A stretch of DNA of 64,000 bases from positions 686,501 to 750,500 of the forward strand of contig NZ_JAFN01000001.1 of the NCBI RefSeq assembly GCF_000526155.1, given 5' to 3'. Both the position numbers and the translations under genes were made by a program. Numbering within the stretch: the stretch's first letter is position 1; each line of letters begins with the position of its first letter. This stretch comes from Deferrisoma camini S3R1 (GTDB lineage: Bacteria; Desulfobacterota; Deferrisomatia; Deferrisomatales; Deferrisomataceae). Of this stretch, positions 21,722-30,633 are shown in pieces. The notes under the pieces are model-generated. The model did not search any database. It saw nothing but the letters and a program-made list of their open reading frames with translations, and was not told where the DNA came from.

Positions 21722-22165
21722 ATGCCCAAACTGAAGCAGATCTCGGTGTTCCTGGAGAACTCGCCCGGACGGCTCTACGCGGTGACCAAGGCGTTGGGGG
21801 ACGCCGGCATCAACCTGCGGGCCCTCAGCCTGGTGGACACGGCCGGGTTCGGGGTGCTCCGGCTGCTGGTGTCCGACGTGGCCAAGGCCCGCCGGGTGGT
21901 CATGGGGCTCCACCTGCCGGCCCGGATCGACGAGGTGGTCGCGGTGGAGATCCCCGACCGGCCCGGAAGCCTGGCCGCGGTGCTGGAGCCGGTGAACCAG
22001 GCCGGCATCAACGTGGAGTACATGTACGCCTTCACCGGCTTCTCCTCGGATAAAGCGGTGATGGTGTTCCGGTTCAGCGACAACGACCAGGCGATCCGGG
22101 TGCTGGGGGAGCAGGGCGTTCGGGTGTTGGACGCCCAGGCCTTCGGCATGCTCGAAAGCGCGTGA
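21722..22165 (+). CDS. Double ACT-domain protein
   Basis: 147 residues made of two ACT domains (~4-70, starting QISVFLENSPGRLYAV, and ~73-142, starting VEIPDRPGSLAAVLEP). These are the amino-acid-binding modules that regulate metabolic enzymes. There is no catalytic domain. Stand-alone double-ACT proteins of this length often sit next to phenylacetate-CoA ligase or indolepyruvate oxidoreductase genes and are thought to sense aromatic or branched-chain amino acids. Here the partner is a ketopantoate-reductase-like gene 20 bases downstream. AAAGGAGGAGG immediately precedes the ATG. Confidence 0.88.
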   Translation: MPKLKQISVFLENSPGRLYAVTKALGDAGINLRALSLVDTAGFGVLRLLVSDVAKARRVVMGLHLPARIDEVVAVEIPDRPGSLAAVLEPVNQAGINVEYMYAFTGFSSDKAVMVFRFSDNDQAIRVLGEQGVRVLDAQAFGMLESA

Positions 22166-22185
22166 GTCGCGGAAAGGAGGCAGCG

Positions 22186-23136
22186 ATGGGAGGCTCGTCG
22201 GACTTTACCCCCAGCCGGTTCGCGGTCATCGGGGCCGGCCCCGTGGGATGCGTGGTGGCGGCCCACCTGGCGTCGGCCGGCCACGAGGTGACCCTGTGCG
22301 ACATCGTGGAGGACCTGCTGCGGCCGGCCCTGGACCCGGGGATCGAGATCGAGGGGGCCGAGACCCTGTCGGCACGGGTGACCCGCACCACCACCCACGT
22401 GGACGAGCTGGGCGAGTTCTCGCCCGACGTGATCTTCGTGACCACCAAGGCCACGGCGCTGCCGCTCATTGCCTCGGCCATCCAGGGGTTCCACCGCGAG
22501 GGCATCCACGTGGTGAGCTGGCAGAACGGGATCGACACCGAGCTGGTGCTGGCCGAGGCCCTGGGCCGGCCCTGGGTGATGCGGGCCGTGGTGAACTTCG
22601 GGGTGGGCCTGGCCGGCCCCGGCCGGGTCCACATGGCCTTCCACCATCCCCCCCACTACGTGCAGGAGCTCGACCCGGCCGGCAAGCCGGCCGCCCAGGC
22701 CGTGGCCGAGGTCCTCACCGGCGCCGGCCTCGCCACCCAGCACACCGACCAGCTGGTGAACATGGTCTGGCGTAAGACCATCATGAACGCCTCCATGAAC
22801 CCGGTGTGCGCCCTGACCGGCATGACGATGGCCCAGGCCATGAAGGACCCGTTCGTGGCCGGCATCGTGGACCAGCTGGTCAAGGAGGGGGTGCAGGTGG
22901 CCCGGGCCAACGAGATCTCCCTGGGTTGGGACTACTACCGTTACTGCATGGACTACCTGGGCACGGCCGGCGACCACAAGCCCTCCATGCTGATGGACGT
23001 GGAGGCCAAGCGCCGCACCGAGATCGACTACATCAACGGCAAGATCGTGGAGTACGGGGAACGGGCCGGGGTGCCCACCCCTTACAACCGCATGGTGCAG
23101 GCCCTGGTCAAGGGACGGGAGGAGACCCTGCGCTGA
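22186..23136 (+). CDS. Ketopantoate reductase-family oxidoreductase (PanE/ApbA)
   Basis: 316 residues from ATG 22186, with GGAAAGGAGG at 22171-22180; an earlier GTG at 22162 has no such site. The N-terminal NADP-binding motif is VIGAGPVGCVVAAHL, with a DIVEDLL acidic turn. A C-terminal helical domain contains the family region MVWRKTIMNASMNPVCALTG, including the catalytic lysine. It may reduce 2-dehydropantoate in pantothenate synthesis or a related 2-oxo acid; the superfamily is broad, so panE is not assigned. A terminator follows, ending the two-gene unit with the ACT protein. Confidence 0.85.
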   Translation: MGGSSDFTPSRFAVIGAGPVGCVVAAHLASAGHEVTLCDIVEDLLRPALDPGIEIEGAETLSARVTRTTTHVDELGEFSPDVIFVTTKATALPLIASAIQGFHREGIHVVSWQNGIDTELVLAEALGRPWVMRAVVNFGVGLAGPGRVHMAFHHPPHYVQELDPAGKPAAQAVAEVLTGAGLATQHTDQLVNMVWRKTIMNASMNPVCALTGMTMAQAMKDPFVAGIVDQLVKEGVQVARANEISLGWDYYRYCMDYLGTAGDHKPSMLMDVEAKRRTEIDYINGKIVEYGERAGVPTPYNRMVQALVKGREETLR

Positions 23137-23163
23137 ACCGGCCCGCCCCCGGCGGCCGCTCGT

Positions 23164-23201
23164 CCGGCCCCGCCCCGTCGCCCCGGGGCGGGGCCGGTTT
23201 T
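23164..23201 (+). terminator. Rho-independent terminator
   Basis: A long GC stem (CCGGCCCCGCCCCG and CGGGGCGGGGCCGG) is followed by TTTT at 23198-23201, 28 bases after the reductase stop. Confidence 0.85.
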
Positions 23202-23292
23202 GTCTGGGCGCCGACGTCTTGCGCGACGGCCGGAGAATGGTCGATGATGAGGGCCCCTTGGATGTTCCGGCCCGGCAGAACCGAGGTGACCG

Positions 23293-23739
23293 ATGCCGCG
23301 ATTCGTGCTCGCCCTGTGGATGGCCCTGGTGGGAGGGCTCTCCGCCCTGCAGCCGTCGGTGAACGCCCGGCTCGCCGACCGGGTCGGCGGGTTCCTGCCC
23401 AGCGCCCTGGTGTCGTTCTCGGTGGGCACCGCAGCGCTGTTGGTGATCGTGGCGGCGTCGGGCCGGCTGCCCAGGCTGTCGGGGGTGGGTGGGGCCCCGT
23501 GGTGGGAGCTGACCGGCGGGCTGATCGGAGCGGTGTACGTGGCCAGCACGATCCTGGTGTTCCCCCGCCTGGGCACGGCCGCGGGCATGGCCTCGGTGAT
23601 CGCGGCCCAGCTGGTGGCCGGGCTGCTGCTGGACCGGGTGGGCGCGTTCGGGTTCGAGCGGATCCCCCTGGGGCCGGCCCGGGTGGCGGGCGTGGCCTTC
23701 CTGATCCTCGGGGCCGTGCTGGTGCTCCGGCGGGGGTGA
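23293..23739 (+). CDS. DMT-superfamily membrane protein (DUF606/YdcZ type)
   Basis: 148 residues with about five hydrophobic segments. The first segment carries the family motif GGLSALQPSVNARLA. The length matches the DUF606 half-size transporters, which probably work as dimers. The substrate is unknown. There is no clear Shine-Dalgarno; GAGGTGACCG before ATG 23293 is weak. The C-terminus ends in a short basic tail (VLRRG). Confidence 0.82.
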   Translation: MPRFVLALWMALVGGLSALQPSVNARLADRVGGFLPSALVSFSVGTAALLVIVAASGRLPRLSGVGGAPWWELTGGLIGAVYVASTILVFPRLGTAAGMASVIAAQLVAGLLLDRVGAFGFERIPLGPARVAGVAFLILGAVLVLRRG

Positions 23740-23894
23740 GAGGGGGGGACTGTGGCGCCGTTGAAGCAGCCCTACTTGCTTGGGTCCTGAGAGACGAGAG
23801 AGGCTTTTCGCTTTCTAGCCTCCCAGCCTTCTAGCTTTCCAGCGGGCCAAAGGCCCATAGCGGGCCGGAGGCCCGAAGTGACGGGAGGCTCATC
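23740..23894. repeat. Octamer array and tandem GGGCC hairpins
   Basis: At about 23815-23845 four octamers (TAGCCTCC, CAGCCTTC, TAGCTTTC, CAGCGGGC) lead into two successive hairpin words, GGGCC-AAA-GGCCC and GGGCC-GGA-GGCCC. Then GAAGTGACGGGAGG serves as ribosome-binding site of the next gene. Confidence 0.7.
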
Positions 23895-24116
23895 GTGGGA
23901 CATCGCGTGACCGTGTTCAAGCCGTACCCCTTGACCCCGGGGCAGAAGATCCGGATCGAAGGGGGGCCTCGGTCGGGAGACTGGGAGGTCGTGGAGGTGG
24001 GCGACCGCACGATGAGGCTCCGCTGCCCGGTGTCGGGCCGGGAGGTGGAGTGGGACCGGTTCGCCTGCTTCGTGGAGGAGCGCCCCGACGCCGAGTGGCC
24101 AAGCCGCGAGGGGTGA
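23895..24116 (+). CDS. Conserved-looking 73-aa protein of unknown function
   Basis: GTG 23895 follows GGGAGG by seven bases. The protein reads as a small beta barrel: alternating strands around PGQKIRIEGGP, DWEVVEVGDRTMRLRCP and GREVEWDRFACFV, with two cysteines. It has no signal or membrane segment. The compact, charged, strand-rich sequence and the good ribosome-binding site support a real gene, possibly an SH3-like nucleic-acid- or protein-binding fold. Function not recognised. Confidence 0.65.
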   Translation: MGHRVTVFKPYPLTPGQKIRIEGGPRSGDWEVVEVGDRTMRLRCPVSGREVEWDRFACFVEERPDAEWPSREG

Positions 24117-24488
24117 GGCTCCGGCCTTGACGCACAGGGGGTCCCCGGGTGACCCTTCGGGCTTTTTGGGCCCGAAGCCGGGCGTTGGGACGTGACATGC
24201 CGTTAGTGGTGTTGCCGCCGCGTCACCCGTCACCCGTGACCCGTCACGGAAGTACTGCCGTGAATCGTAAATCGTGAATCGTTGGGACGCTTCGCGTTTG
24301 GGGCGCGCGGCGGGCCCAAAGGCCTGCATCGGTAGGATCCTGCTCCTGCAGGCGATCCCGGGCCGGAGGCCCGGCCGGACCGGGATCGCTCCCTCGGCCC
24401 CAACGACAAACGACCCACGACCTACGACGAACGGCCCTTAAGCCTTCTAGCCCCTGTCCCCAGCGGGCGGAATCCGTGGGAGACGATC
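24117..24488. repeat. Mosaic of four heptamer families upstream of dppA
   Basis: GTCACCC heptamers occur at about 24219-24248. CGTGAAT, CGTAAAT, CGTGAAT, CGTTGGG follow at 24259-24286. The word GGGACGCTTCGCGTTTGG follows, in reverse orientation relative to 57530. TGCTCCTGCAGGCGATCCCG at about 24340 recurs at about 62502. ACGACAA, ACGACCC, ACGACCT, ACGACGA, ACGGCCC run at 24403-24437. There is no gene and no clear promoter. Confidence 0.8.
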
Positions 24489-26150
24489 GTGAAGAGGATC
24501 TGGCTCGTTGTGCTGCTCGCGGCCCTGGCGGCCTGCACCAAGGGGGGAGAGCCCGAAAAGGCCCAGGCCTCGAAGGAGACCGAAGCCCAGGTGGATCTCT
24601 CGCCCGCCTACGGCGACACCTTCGTGGACGCCTCGATCGGGGACGCGTCCACCCTGCTCCCCATCCTGGCCACGGACTCCGCGTCCCACTCGGTGGCGGG
24701 GCTGATCTACAACGGGCTCGTCAAGTACGACGGCGAGTACAACGTGGTGGGGGACCTGGCCGAGTCGTGGGAGGTCAGCGACGACAACCTGACGATCACC
24801 TTCCATCTGAGAAAGGGGGTGCGGTTCCACGACGGGGCGCCGCTCACGGCCCGGGACGTGGAGTTCACCTACCGGGTCACCATGGACCCGAACACCCTCA
24901 CCGCCTACCGGGGAGACTTCGAGCCGGTGGAGTCGGTCGAGGTGGTGGACGACTACACCCTTCGGGTACGGTACAAAGAGCCGTTCGCGCCGGCCCTGAT
25001 CTCGTGGGGCGCGGCCGTGCTCCCGCGGCACCTGCTCGAGGGCAAGGACATCAACACCTCGGAGCTGGGCCGCAAGCCCGTGGGCACCGGCCCGTTCCGG
25101 TTCGTGGAGTGGCTCACCGGCCAGCGGATCGTGCTGGAGCGAAACCCCGACTACTTCGACACCGATCCGGACACCGGCATGCAGTTGCCCTATTTCAGCC
25201 GGTACGTGTTCCGGATCATTCCGGATCTGGGGGTCCAGTTCAACGAACTGATGGCCGGCAAGATCGACATGATGGGGCTGAAGCCCCTGCAGTGGACCCG
25301 TCAGACCGACAACGAGCGGTTCCGCAGCCAGTACAACAAGTACAAGTACCTGGCCAATGCGTACACCTACTTAGGTTACAACCTCGAAAAGCCGATGTTC
25401 CAAGACGTGAGGGTGCGCCGGGCCCTGACCCACGCCATCGACAAGAACGAGATCGTGGAAGGGGTGCTCCAGGGGCTCGGGGTCCCCGCCACCGGTCCGT
25501 ACAAGCCGGGGACCTGGGTGTACAACCCCGACGTTCCCAAGTACCCCTACGACCCGGACCGGGCCCGCGAGCTCCTGGCCGAGGCGGGGTGGACCGACAC
25601 CGACGGGGACGGGGTGCTCGACAAGGACGGGAAGCCGTTCCGGTTCACGGTGCTCACCAACCAGGGCAACGACCAGCGGCTCAAGACCGCCGAGATCATC
25701 CAACAGCGCCTCAAGGCGGTGGGGATCCAGATCGAGATCCGCGTGCTCGAGTGGGCCGCGTTCATCAACGAGTTCGTGAAACCCGGTAAGTTCGATGCCG
25801 TAATCCTGGGGTGGACGATCACCCAGGACCCGGACCTGTACGACGTGTGGCACTCGTCCAAGGCGGTGCCGGGGGGGCTGAACCACACCCACTACCGGAA
25901 CCCGGAGGTGGACGACCTCCTGGTGCGGGCCCGGAAGACCTTCGACCGGGCCGAGCGCAAGCGGCTCTACGACCGGTTCCAGGAGATCCTGGCCGAGGAC
26001 CAGCCCTACACGTTCCTATACGTGCCCTACGCGCTGGTGGCCGTGTCGAACCGGGTCCACGGCATCCGGCCGGCCCCGGCCGGCATCACCTACAACTTCG
26101 AGCGCTGGTACGTGCCCAAGGCGCTCCAGCGCCATGCGGAGACACCCTGA
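24489..26150 (+). CDS. dppA: Peptide ABC transporter substrate-binding lipoprotein
   Basis: 553 residues, SBP_bac_5 family. The signal peptide ends in a lipobox LAAC (lipidated C16). Family regions include AESWEVSDDNLTITFHLRKG, FHDGAPLTARDVEFTY, and GTGPFRFVEW near residue 200. It captures di- or oligopeptides at the outer face of the inner membrane and hands them to DppBC. It is the first gene of a five-gene dpp-like transporter set. The symbol is by family; nickel, heme or other substrates cannot be excluded. It starts at ATG 24489. Confidence 0.92.
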   Translation: MKRIWLVVLLAALAACTKGGEPEKAQASKETEAQVDLSPAYGDTFVDASIGDASTLLPILATDSASHSVAGLIYNGLVKYDGEYNVVGDLAESWEVSDDNLTITFHLRKGVRFHDGAPLTARDVEFTYRVTMDPNTLTAYRGDFEPVESVEVVDDYTLRVRYKEPFAPALISWGAAVLPRHLLEGKDINTSELGRKPVGTGPFRFVEWLTGQRIVLERNPDYFDTDPDTGMQLPYFSRYVFRIIPDLGVQFNELMAGKIDMMGLKPLQWTRQTDNERFRSQYNKYKYLANAYTYLGYNLEKPMFQDVRVRRALTHAIDKNEIVEGVLQGLGVPATGPYKPGTWVYNPDVPKYPYDPDRARELLAEAGWTDTDGDGVLDKDGKPFRFTVLTNQGNDQRLKTAEIIQQRLKAVGIQIEIRVLEWAAFINEFVKPGKFDAVILGWTITQDPDLYDVWHSSKAVPGGLNHTHYRNPEVDDLLVRARKTFDRAERKRLYDRFQEILAEDQPYTFLYVPYALVAVSNRVHGIRPAPAGITYNFERWYVPKALQRHAETP

Positions 26151-26153
26151 TCC

Positions 26154-27134
26154 ATGCTGGGGTACATCGCGAAGCGGATCGCGTTCATGATCCCGATGCT
26201 TTTCGGGATCACCCTGATCTCGTTTCTGCTGATGCACATGGCGCCGGGCTCCCCCACCGAGCTCTACACTGAGCTCAACCCCAAGGTGGGCGCCGAGTTC
26301 CGGGAGCGGTTCGAGGCGTACTACGGGCTGGACAAGCCGTTGCCGGTCCAGTACGTGACCTGGCTCGGCCGGGTCGCCCGGCTGGACCTGGGGATCAGCT
26401 TCAGCCCGGACAAACGGCCGGTGTGGGACAAGATCCGGGAGCGGTTGCCGATCACCCTGCTGCTGAACCTGTTGAGCCTGGTGCTCATCCTGGCCACGGC
26501 CGTGCCCCTGGGGGTGATCTCGGCGGTGCGCAGGGGGTCGCAGTTCGACCGGACCACCACGGTGCTTGTGTTCGCGGGGTTCTCGGTGCCCAGCTTCTGG
26601 CTCGCCCTGCTGCTGATGAAGTGGCTGGGGGTGGACCTGGGGTGGTTGCCGATCTCGGGGCTCGAGTCCCTGGGCGCGGCGAATCTTCCACCCCTGGCCC
26701 GGTTCTGGGACCGGGTGCAGCACCTGATCCTGCCGGTGTTCGTGTCGGCCGTGGGGGGGCTGGCCGGCATCAGCCGGTACATGCGGGGCTCGATGCTCGA
26801 GGTGATCCGTCAGGACTACGTCACCGCGGCCCGGGCCAAGGGGTTGCCCGAGTGGCGGGTGGTCTACGTGCACGCCCTGCGCAACAGCCTGCTGCCCATC
26901 GTGACGCTGATGGGGTTCTGGATCCCGGCGCTCATCGGGGGCAGCGTGATCTTCGAGACGATCTTCGCCATCCCGGGCATGGGGCAGCTGTTTTACCAGA
27001 GCGTGATGGCCCGCGACTACCCGGTGATCCAGGGCATTCTTCTCCTGGGAAGCGGGCTCACGCTGCTGGGCAACCTGGTGGCCGACGTGGCGTACGCCCT
27101 CGTGGACCCGCGGATCCGGTTCGGGAGGACGTAG
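26154..27134 (+). CDS. dppB: Peptide ABC transporter permease, DppB type
   Basis: 326 residues, three bases after dppA. It has six membrane segments. The conserved N-terminal pattern [20 protein letters not shown] and the EAA loop [20 protein letters not shown], which contacts the ATPase, are present, as is the C-terminal [19 protein letters not shown] stretch ([17 protein letters not shown]). The downstream partner permease is separated from it by a repeat gap and an unrelated gene. Confidence 0.93.
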   Translation: MLGYIAKRIAFMIPMLFGITLISFLLMHMAPGSPTELYTELNPKVGAEFRERFEAYYGLDKPLPVQYVTWLGRVARLDLGISFSPDKRPVWDKIRERLPITLLLNLLSLVLILATAVPLGVISAVRRGSQFDRTTTVLVFAGFSVPSFWLALLLMKWLGVDLGWLPISGLESLGAANLPPLARFWDRVQHLILPVFVSAVGGLAGISRYMRGSMLEVIRQDYVTAARAKGLPEWRVVYVHALRNSLLPIVTLMGFWIPALIGGSVIFETIFAIPGMGQLFYQSVMARDYPVIQGILLLGSGLTLLGNLVADVAYALVDPRIRFGRT

Positions 27135-27347
27135 AAAGCTCCAGCAGGCCCCTGCGGGGCCCTACAACGGGAAGGGTAACTTTGGTTGGTCCGGGGGCCA
27201 TTGCTGACGGCGGGGCAGGGGGGTCAGGAACCAGATGAATTCTGGCCCCTGAAACCCATGCCCCCCGGCTCCGACGTCGGGGCGGGCTTTCGACCGACAA
27301 CCAACGACTGACGACCAACGACCGAAGTTGCTGGGAAGGGGACGACG
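27135..27347. repeat. Palindromic element and heptamer array inside the dpp operon
   Basis: GGGGCCCTACAACGGGAAGG (near 27157) recurs near 62685. A short CAG/CTG element at 27211-27266 has two heptamers per arm and ends GGGGCAGGGG and CCCATGCCCC. CCGGCTCCGACGTCGGGGCG (27264-27283) leads to CGACCGA, CAACCAA, CGACTGA, CGACCAA, CGACCGA at 27291-27325, and then AGTTGCTGGGAAGGGG, the ribosome-binding site of the next gene. Confidence 0.8.
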
Positions 27348-28025
27348 GTGCCTCGACGAAAGCGGCTGGGGGAGATCCTGATGGACGCCGGCCTCATCAC
27401 CGAGACCCAGCTCCAGGCGGCCCTGAGCAGCCAGAAGACCTGGGGGGGAAAGCTGGGGTCCACCCTGGTGCGCATGGGGTTCGCGAGGGAGGAGGACATC
27501 CTCCGGTGCCTGTCGGCCCAGCTGCGGCTGCCCGCCGTGGACTTCCGGAAGGTCCGGATCTCCCCCCGGGCCCTGGCGGCCGTGCCCCTGCGGATCGCCG
27601 AGAAGTACCACGTGATGCCGGTGGCCCTGAAGGAGGAGCTGGGCAAGAAGTCCGTGATCCTGGCCATGGCCGATCCCACCAACCTGGACGCGATCAGCGA
27701 GATCGAGTTCCAGACCGGGGTGAACGTGCGGCCGGTGGTGGCCACCGAGTCCGGCATCACCCGGGCCATCAACTACTACTACCGCAAGCAGGGCAAGGAC
27801 CCCGCAGCCCAGGCCCCCCCATCCGAGCGGGTGCCCGTGGGGCCGGCCGGCGGCTCGGAAGGGGAGGAGGAGATGGTGATCCTCCAGAAGGGCGAGGAGC
27901 GAAGGGTGGGCTCGCTCGACGGGCTGGACACCGGCGAGCTGCTGAAGGTGCTGATCCGGGTGCTGGAGGCCAAAGGAGTGCTCACCCGGGAGGAACTGGA
28001 AGCCGCCCTGCGATCCCAGCGATGA
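27348..28025 (+). CDS. MshEN/GspE N-terminal domain protein
   Basis: 225 residues from GTG 27348. Residues ~1-140 match the T2SSE-N (MshEN) domain of type II secretion and type IV pilus ATPases: LGEILMDAGLITETQLQAAL, ILRCLSAQLRLPAVDF, then VILAMADPTNLDAISEIEFQ. In some ATPases this domain binds cyclic di-GMP. The ATPase domain is missing. A Pro/Ala/Gly linker and a ~50-residue helical tail with its own LTREELEAAL follow. It lies between dppB and dppC and its stop overlaps the dppC start (ATGA), so it is translated together with the transporter. A regulatory or c-di-GMP-sensing role is inference. Confidence 0.82.
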   Translation: MPRRKRLGEILMDAGLITETQLQAALSSQKTWGGKLGSTLVRMGFAREEDILRCLSAQLRLPAVDFRKVRISPRALAAVPLRIAEKYHVMPVALKEELGKKSVILAMADPTNLDAISEIEFQTGVNVRPVVATESGITRAINYYYRKQGKDPAAQAPPSERVPVGPAGGSEGEEEMVILQKGEERRVGSLDGLDTGELLKVLIRVLEAKGVLTREELEAALRSQR

Positions 28026-28879
28026 CCCAGCCCCCCCACGTAGGCCCCTGGAAGACCCTGTGGCGCCGCCTGCGCCGGAACCGGCAGGCCGTGGCCGGGC
28101 TGGCGATCGTGCTGACCCTGGCGGCGGTGGCCGTGCTCCACCCGTGGATCGCGCCGTACGACCCGGCCCAGGTGGACGTCCGCCACATCCTGGAGCCGCC
28201 GAGCGTCCGCCACTGGTTCGGCACCGACGAGCTGGGCCGGGACGTGTTCTCCCGCCTGGTGTACGGGGCTCCCATCAGCCTTCTGGTGGGGTTCGTGGCG
28301 GTGGGGATCTCGGTGGGCATCGGCACGGTGCTGGGGTGCACGGCCGGCTACTACGGGGGCTGGTGGGACAGCCTCGTGATGCGGTTCGTGGACCTGATGC
28401 AGTCCATCCCCACGTTCTTCCTGATCCTCTCGGCCATCGCGTTCCTGAAGCCGTCGATCTGGCTGATCATGGTGATCATCGGTGCCACCGGCTGGATGGG
28501 GGTGTGCCGGCTGGTCCGGGCCGAGGTGCTCAGCCTGAAGGGGCGGGAGTTCGTGCTGGCGGCCCGGGTCCAGGGGGCGGGGGACCTGCGCATCCTGTTC
28601 TTTCACCTGCTGCCCAACGCCCTGGTGCCGGTGCTGGTGTCGGCCACCCTGGGGATCGCCGGGGCCATCCTGGTAGAGTCGAGCCTGTCGTTCCTGGGAT
28701 TGGGGGTGCAGCCGCCCCAGCCGTCGTGGGGGAACATGCTGGCCCAGGCCCGGGACAACCTGGCCAGCGGGTGGTGGGTCACCGTGTTCCCGGGCATGGC
28801 GATCTTTCTGACGGTGTTGGGTTACAATCTCCTGGGCGAGGGGCTGCGGGACGCCCTGGACCCCAAGATCAACGACTGA
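28022..28879 (+). CDS. dppC: Peptide ABC transporter permease, DppC type
   Basis: 285 residues from ATG 28022, overlapping the previous TGA. An N-terminal cytoplasmic segment and first TM (~20-45) precede the family signature HWFGTDELGRDVFSRLVYGA. Five more TMs follow, with the EAA loop (LAARVQGAGDLRILFFHLLPN) and the C-terminal SSLSFLGLGVQPPQPSWG. The stop codon is followed at once by the TA of the MITE at 28880. The ATPase genes that should follow are about 5 kb away because of the mobile-element nest. Confidence 0.94.
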   Translation: MTQPPHVGPWKTLWRRLRRNRQAVAGLAIVLTLAAVAVLHPWIAPYDPAQVDVRHILEPPSVRHWFGTDELGRDVFSRLVYGAPISLLVGFVAVGISVGIGTVLGCTAGYYGGWWDSLVMRFVDLMQSIPTFFLILSAIAFLKPSIWLIMVIIGATGWMGVCRLVRAEVLSLKGREFVLAARVQGAGDLRILFFHLLPNALVPVLVSATLGIAGAILVESSLSFLGLGVQPPQPSWGNMLAQARDNLASGWWVTVFPGMAIFLTVLGYNLLGEGLRDALDPKIND

Positions 28880-28928
28880 TACCAAGTTGCATTCAAAGCT
28901 ATCGGCCCCCTCTGCTCAGAGGGGCAAG
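28880..28928. mobile_element. MITE left half (split copy)
   Basis: TA at 28880-28881 is followed by 47 bases that match the left end of the intact MITE at 18393 (CCAAGTTGCATTCAAAG and on to GAGGGGCAAG). The sequence then jumps to IS110 sequence. The matching right half resumes at 33291. Confidence 0.85.
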
Positions 28929-28943
28929 CAACTGTGTTGCGTG

Positions 28944-29903
<960 letters not shown>

Positions 29904-29969
29904 CTACCTCCCAACCTTGTGAAATGCGGGCTTGGTGGCCTTAGCAACTGTACGGGATGCGAGAGACCT

Positions 29970-30033
29970 GGGCGTGGCGACCGCGCTTACCCACGGGCTT
30001 GGGGTCCCAAAGGGACGTCGGTCTGCCACGCCC
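29970..30033 (-). ncRNA. Candidate IS110 bridge RNA core
   Basis: In the upstream non-coding end of the IS110, plus-strand bases 29970-29983 (GGGCGTGGCGACCG) pair with 30019-30033 (CGGTCTGCCACGCCC) to give a 14-bp stem with one bulge. Inside it, GTCCC-AAA-GGGAC (about 30004-30016) makes a second hairpin. Bridge RNAs of IS110 elements lie exactly in this position and have stem-loops whose internal loops specify target and donor DNA. The fold is read by eye; the RNA ends and guide loops are not determined. The IS630 insertion at 30053 lies outside the stem. Confidence 0.6.
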
Positions 30034-30096
30034 TACCGAGATAACAAAGTTATTAACCCGGTGGCTAAATAGGCGCGATTATGGTACACTGTCGTC

Positions 30097-30610
30097 ATGG
30101 ACAAAGTCGATGCTCGCAGCATCAGCCGAGAGGCCCAGCAGACCTTACGCCGCCAGGCGATCCGCTTGCGAAAGGCCGGTCGGACCTTCGCAGAGATTGC
30201 CGAGATCGTCGGCGTTCATCCTTCCACGGTGCGCAAGTGGTGGAAGATCTATGAACGCGACGGTACCCAAGGAATCCGCCTCAAGAAACGGGGGCGGAAG
30301 CCCGGGCAAAAACGAACGTTGAGCCGCGAACTGGAACAGGAACTCCGGCGGCTCATCACCGACAAAACCCCCGAGCAGCTCAAGATGCCCTTTGCCCTGT
30401 GGACGCGTCGAAACATCCAGGAGCTGATCCGGCGCCGATGGGGTATCGAGATGCCGGTGCGCACGATCGGGGACTACCTGAAGCGCTGGGGATTCACGCC
30501 GCAAAAGCCGTTGCGGCGGTCCTATGAGCAAAACCCTCAGGCGGTCCAGAAGTGGCTGGATGAGGACTACCCCGCCATTGTCGCCCGTGCGAAGCGAGAA
30601 AACGCAGAGA
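30097..30610 (+). pseudogene. IS630 transposase, 5' part (disrupted)
   Basis: Residues 1-171 of an IS630-type transposase: a homeodomain-like HTH (LRKAGRTFAEIAEIVGVHPS, TVRKWWKIYE), a basic linker KKRGRKPGQKR, and the winged-helix part up to ARAKRENAE. The frame is broken at 30610/30611 by the IS200-type element. Joined to 32715-33241 it makes 1041 nt, a single frame of 347 codons including stop, and the junction codon is restored (GAG AAA ATT). Confidence 0.9.
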
Positions 30611-30633
30611 CTGAACGACCACCGGCTAAAGCC

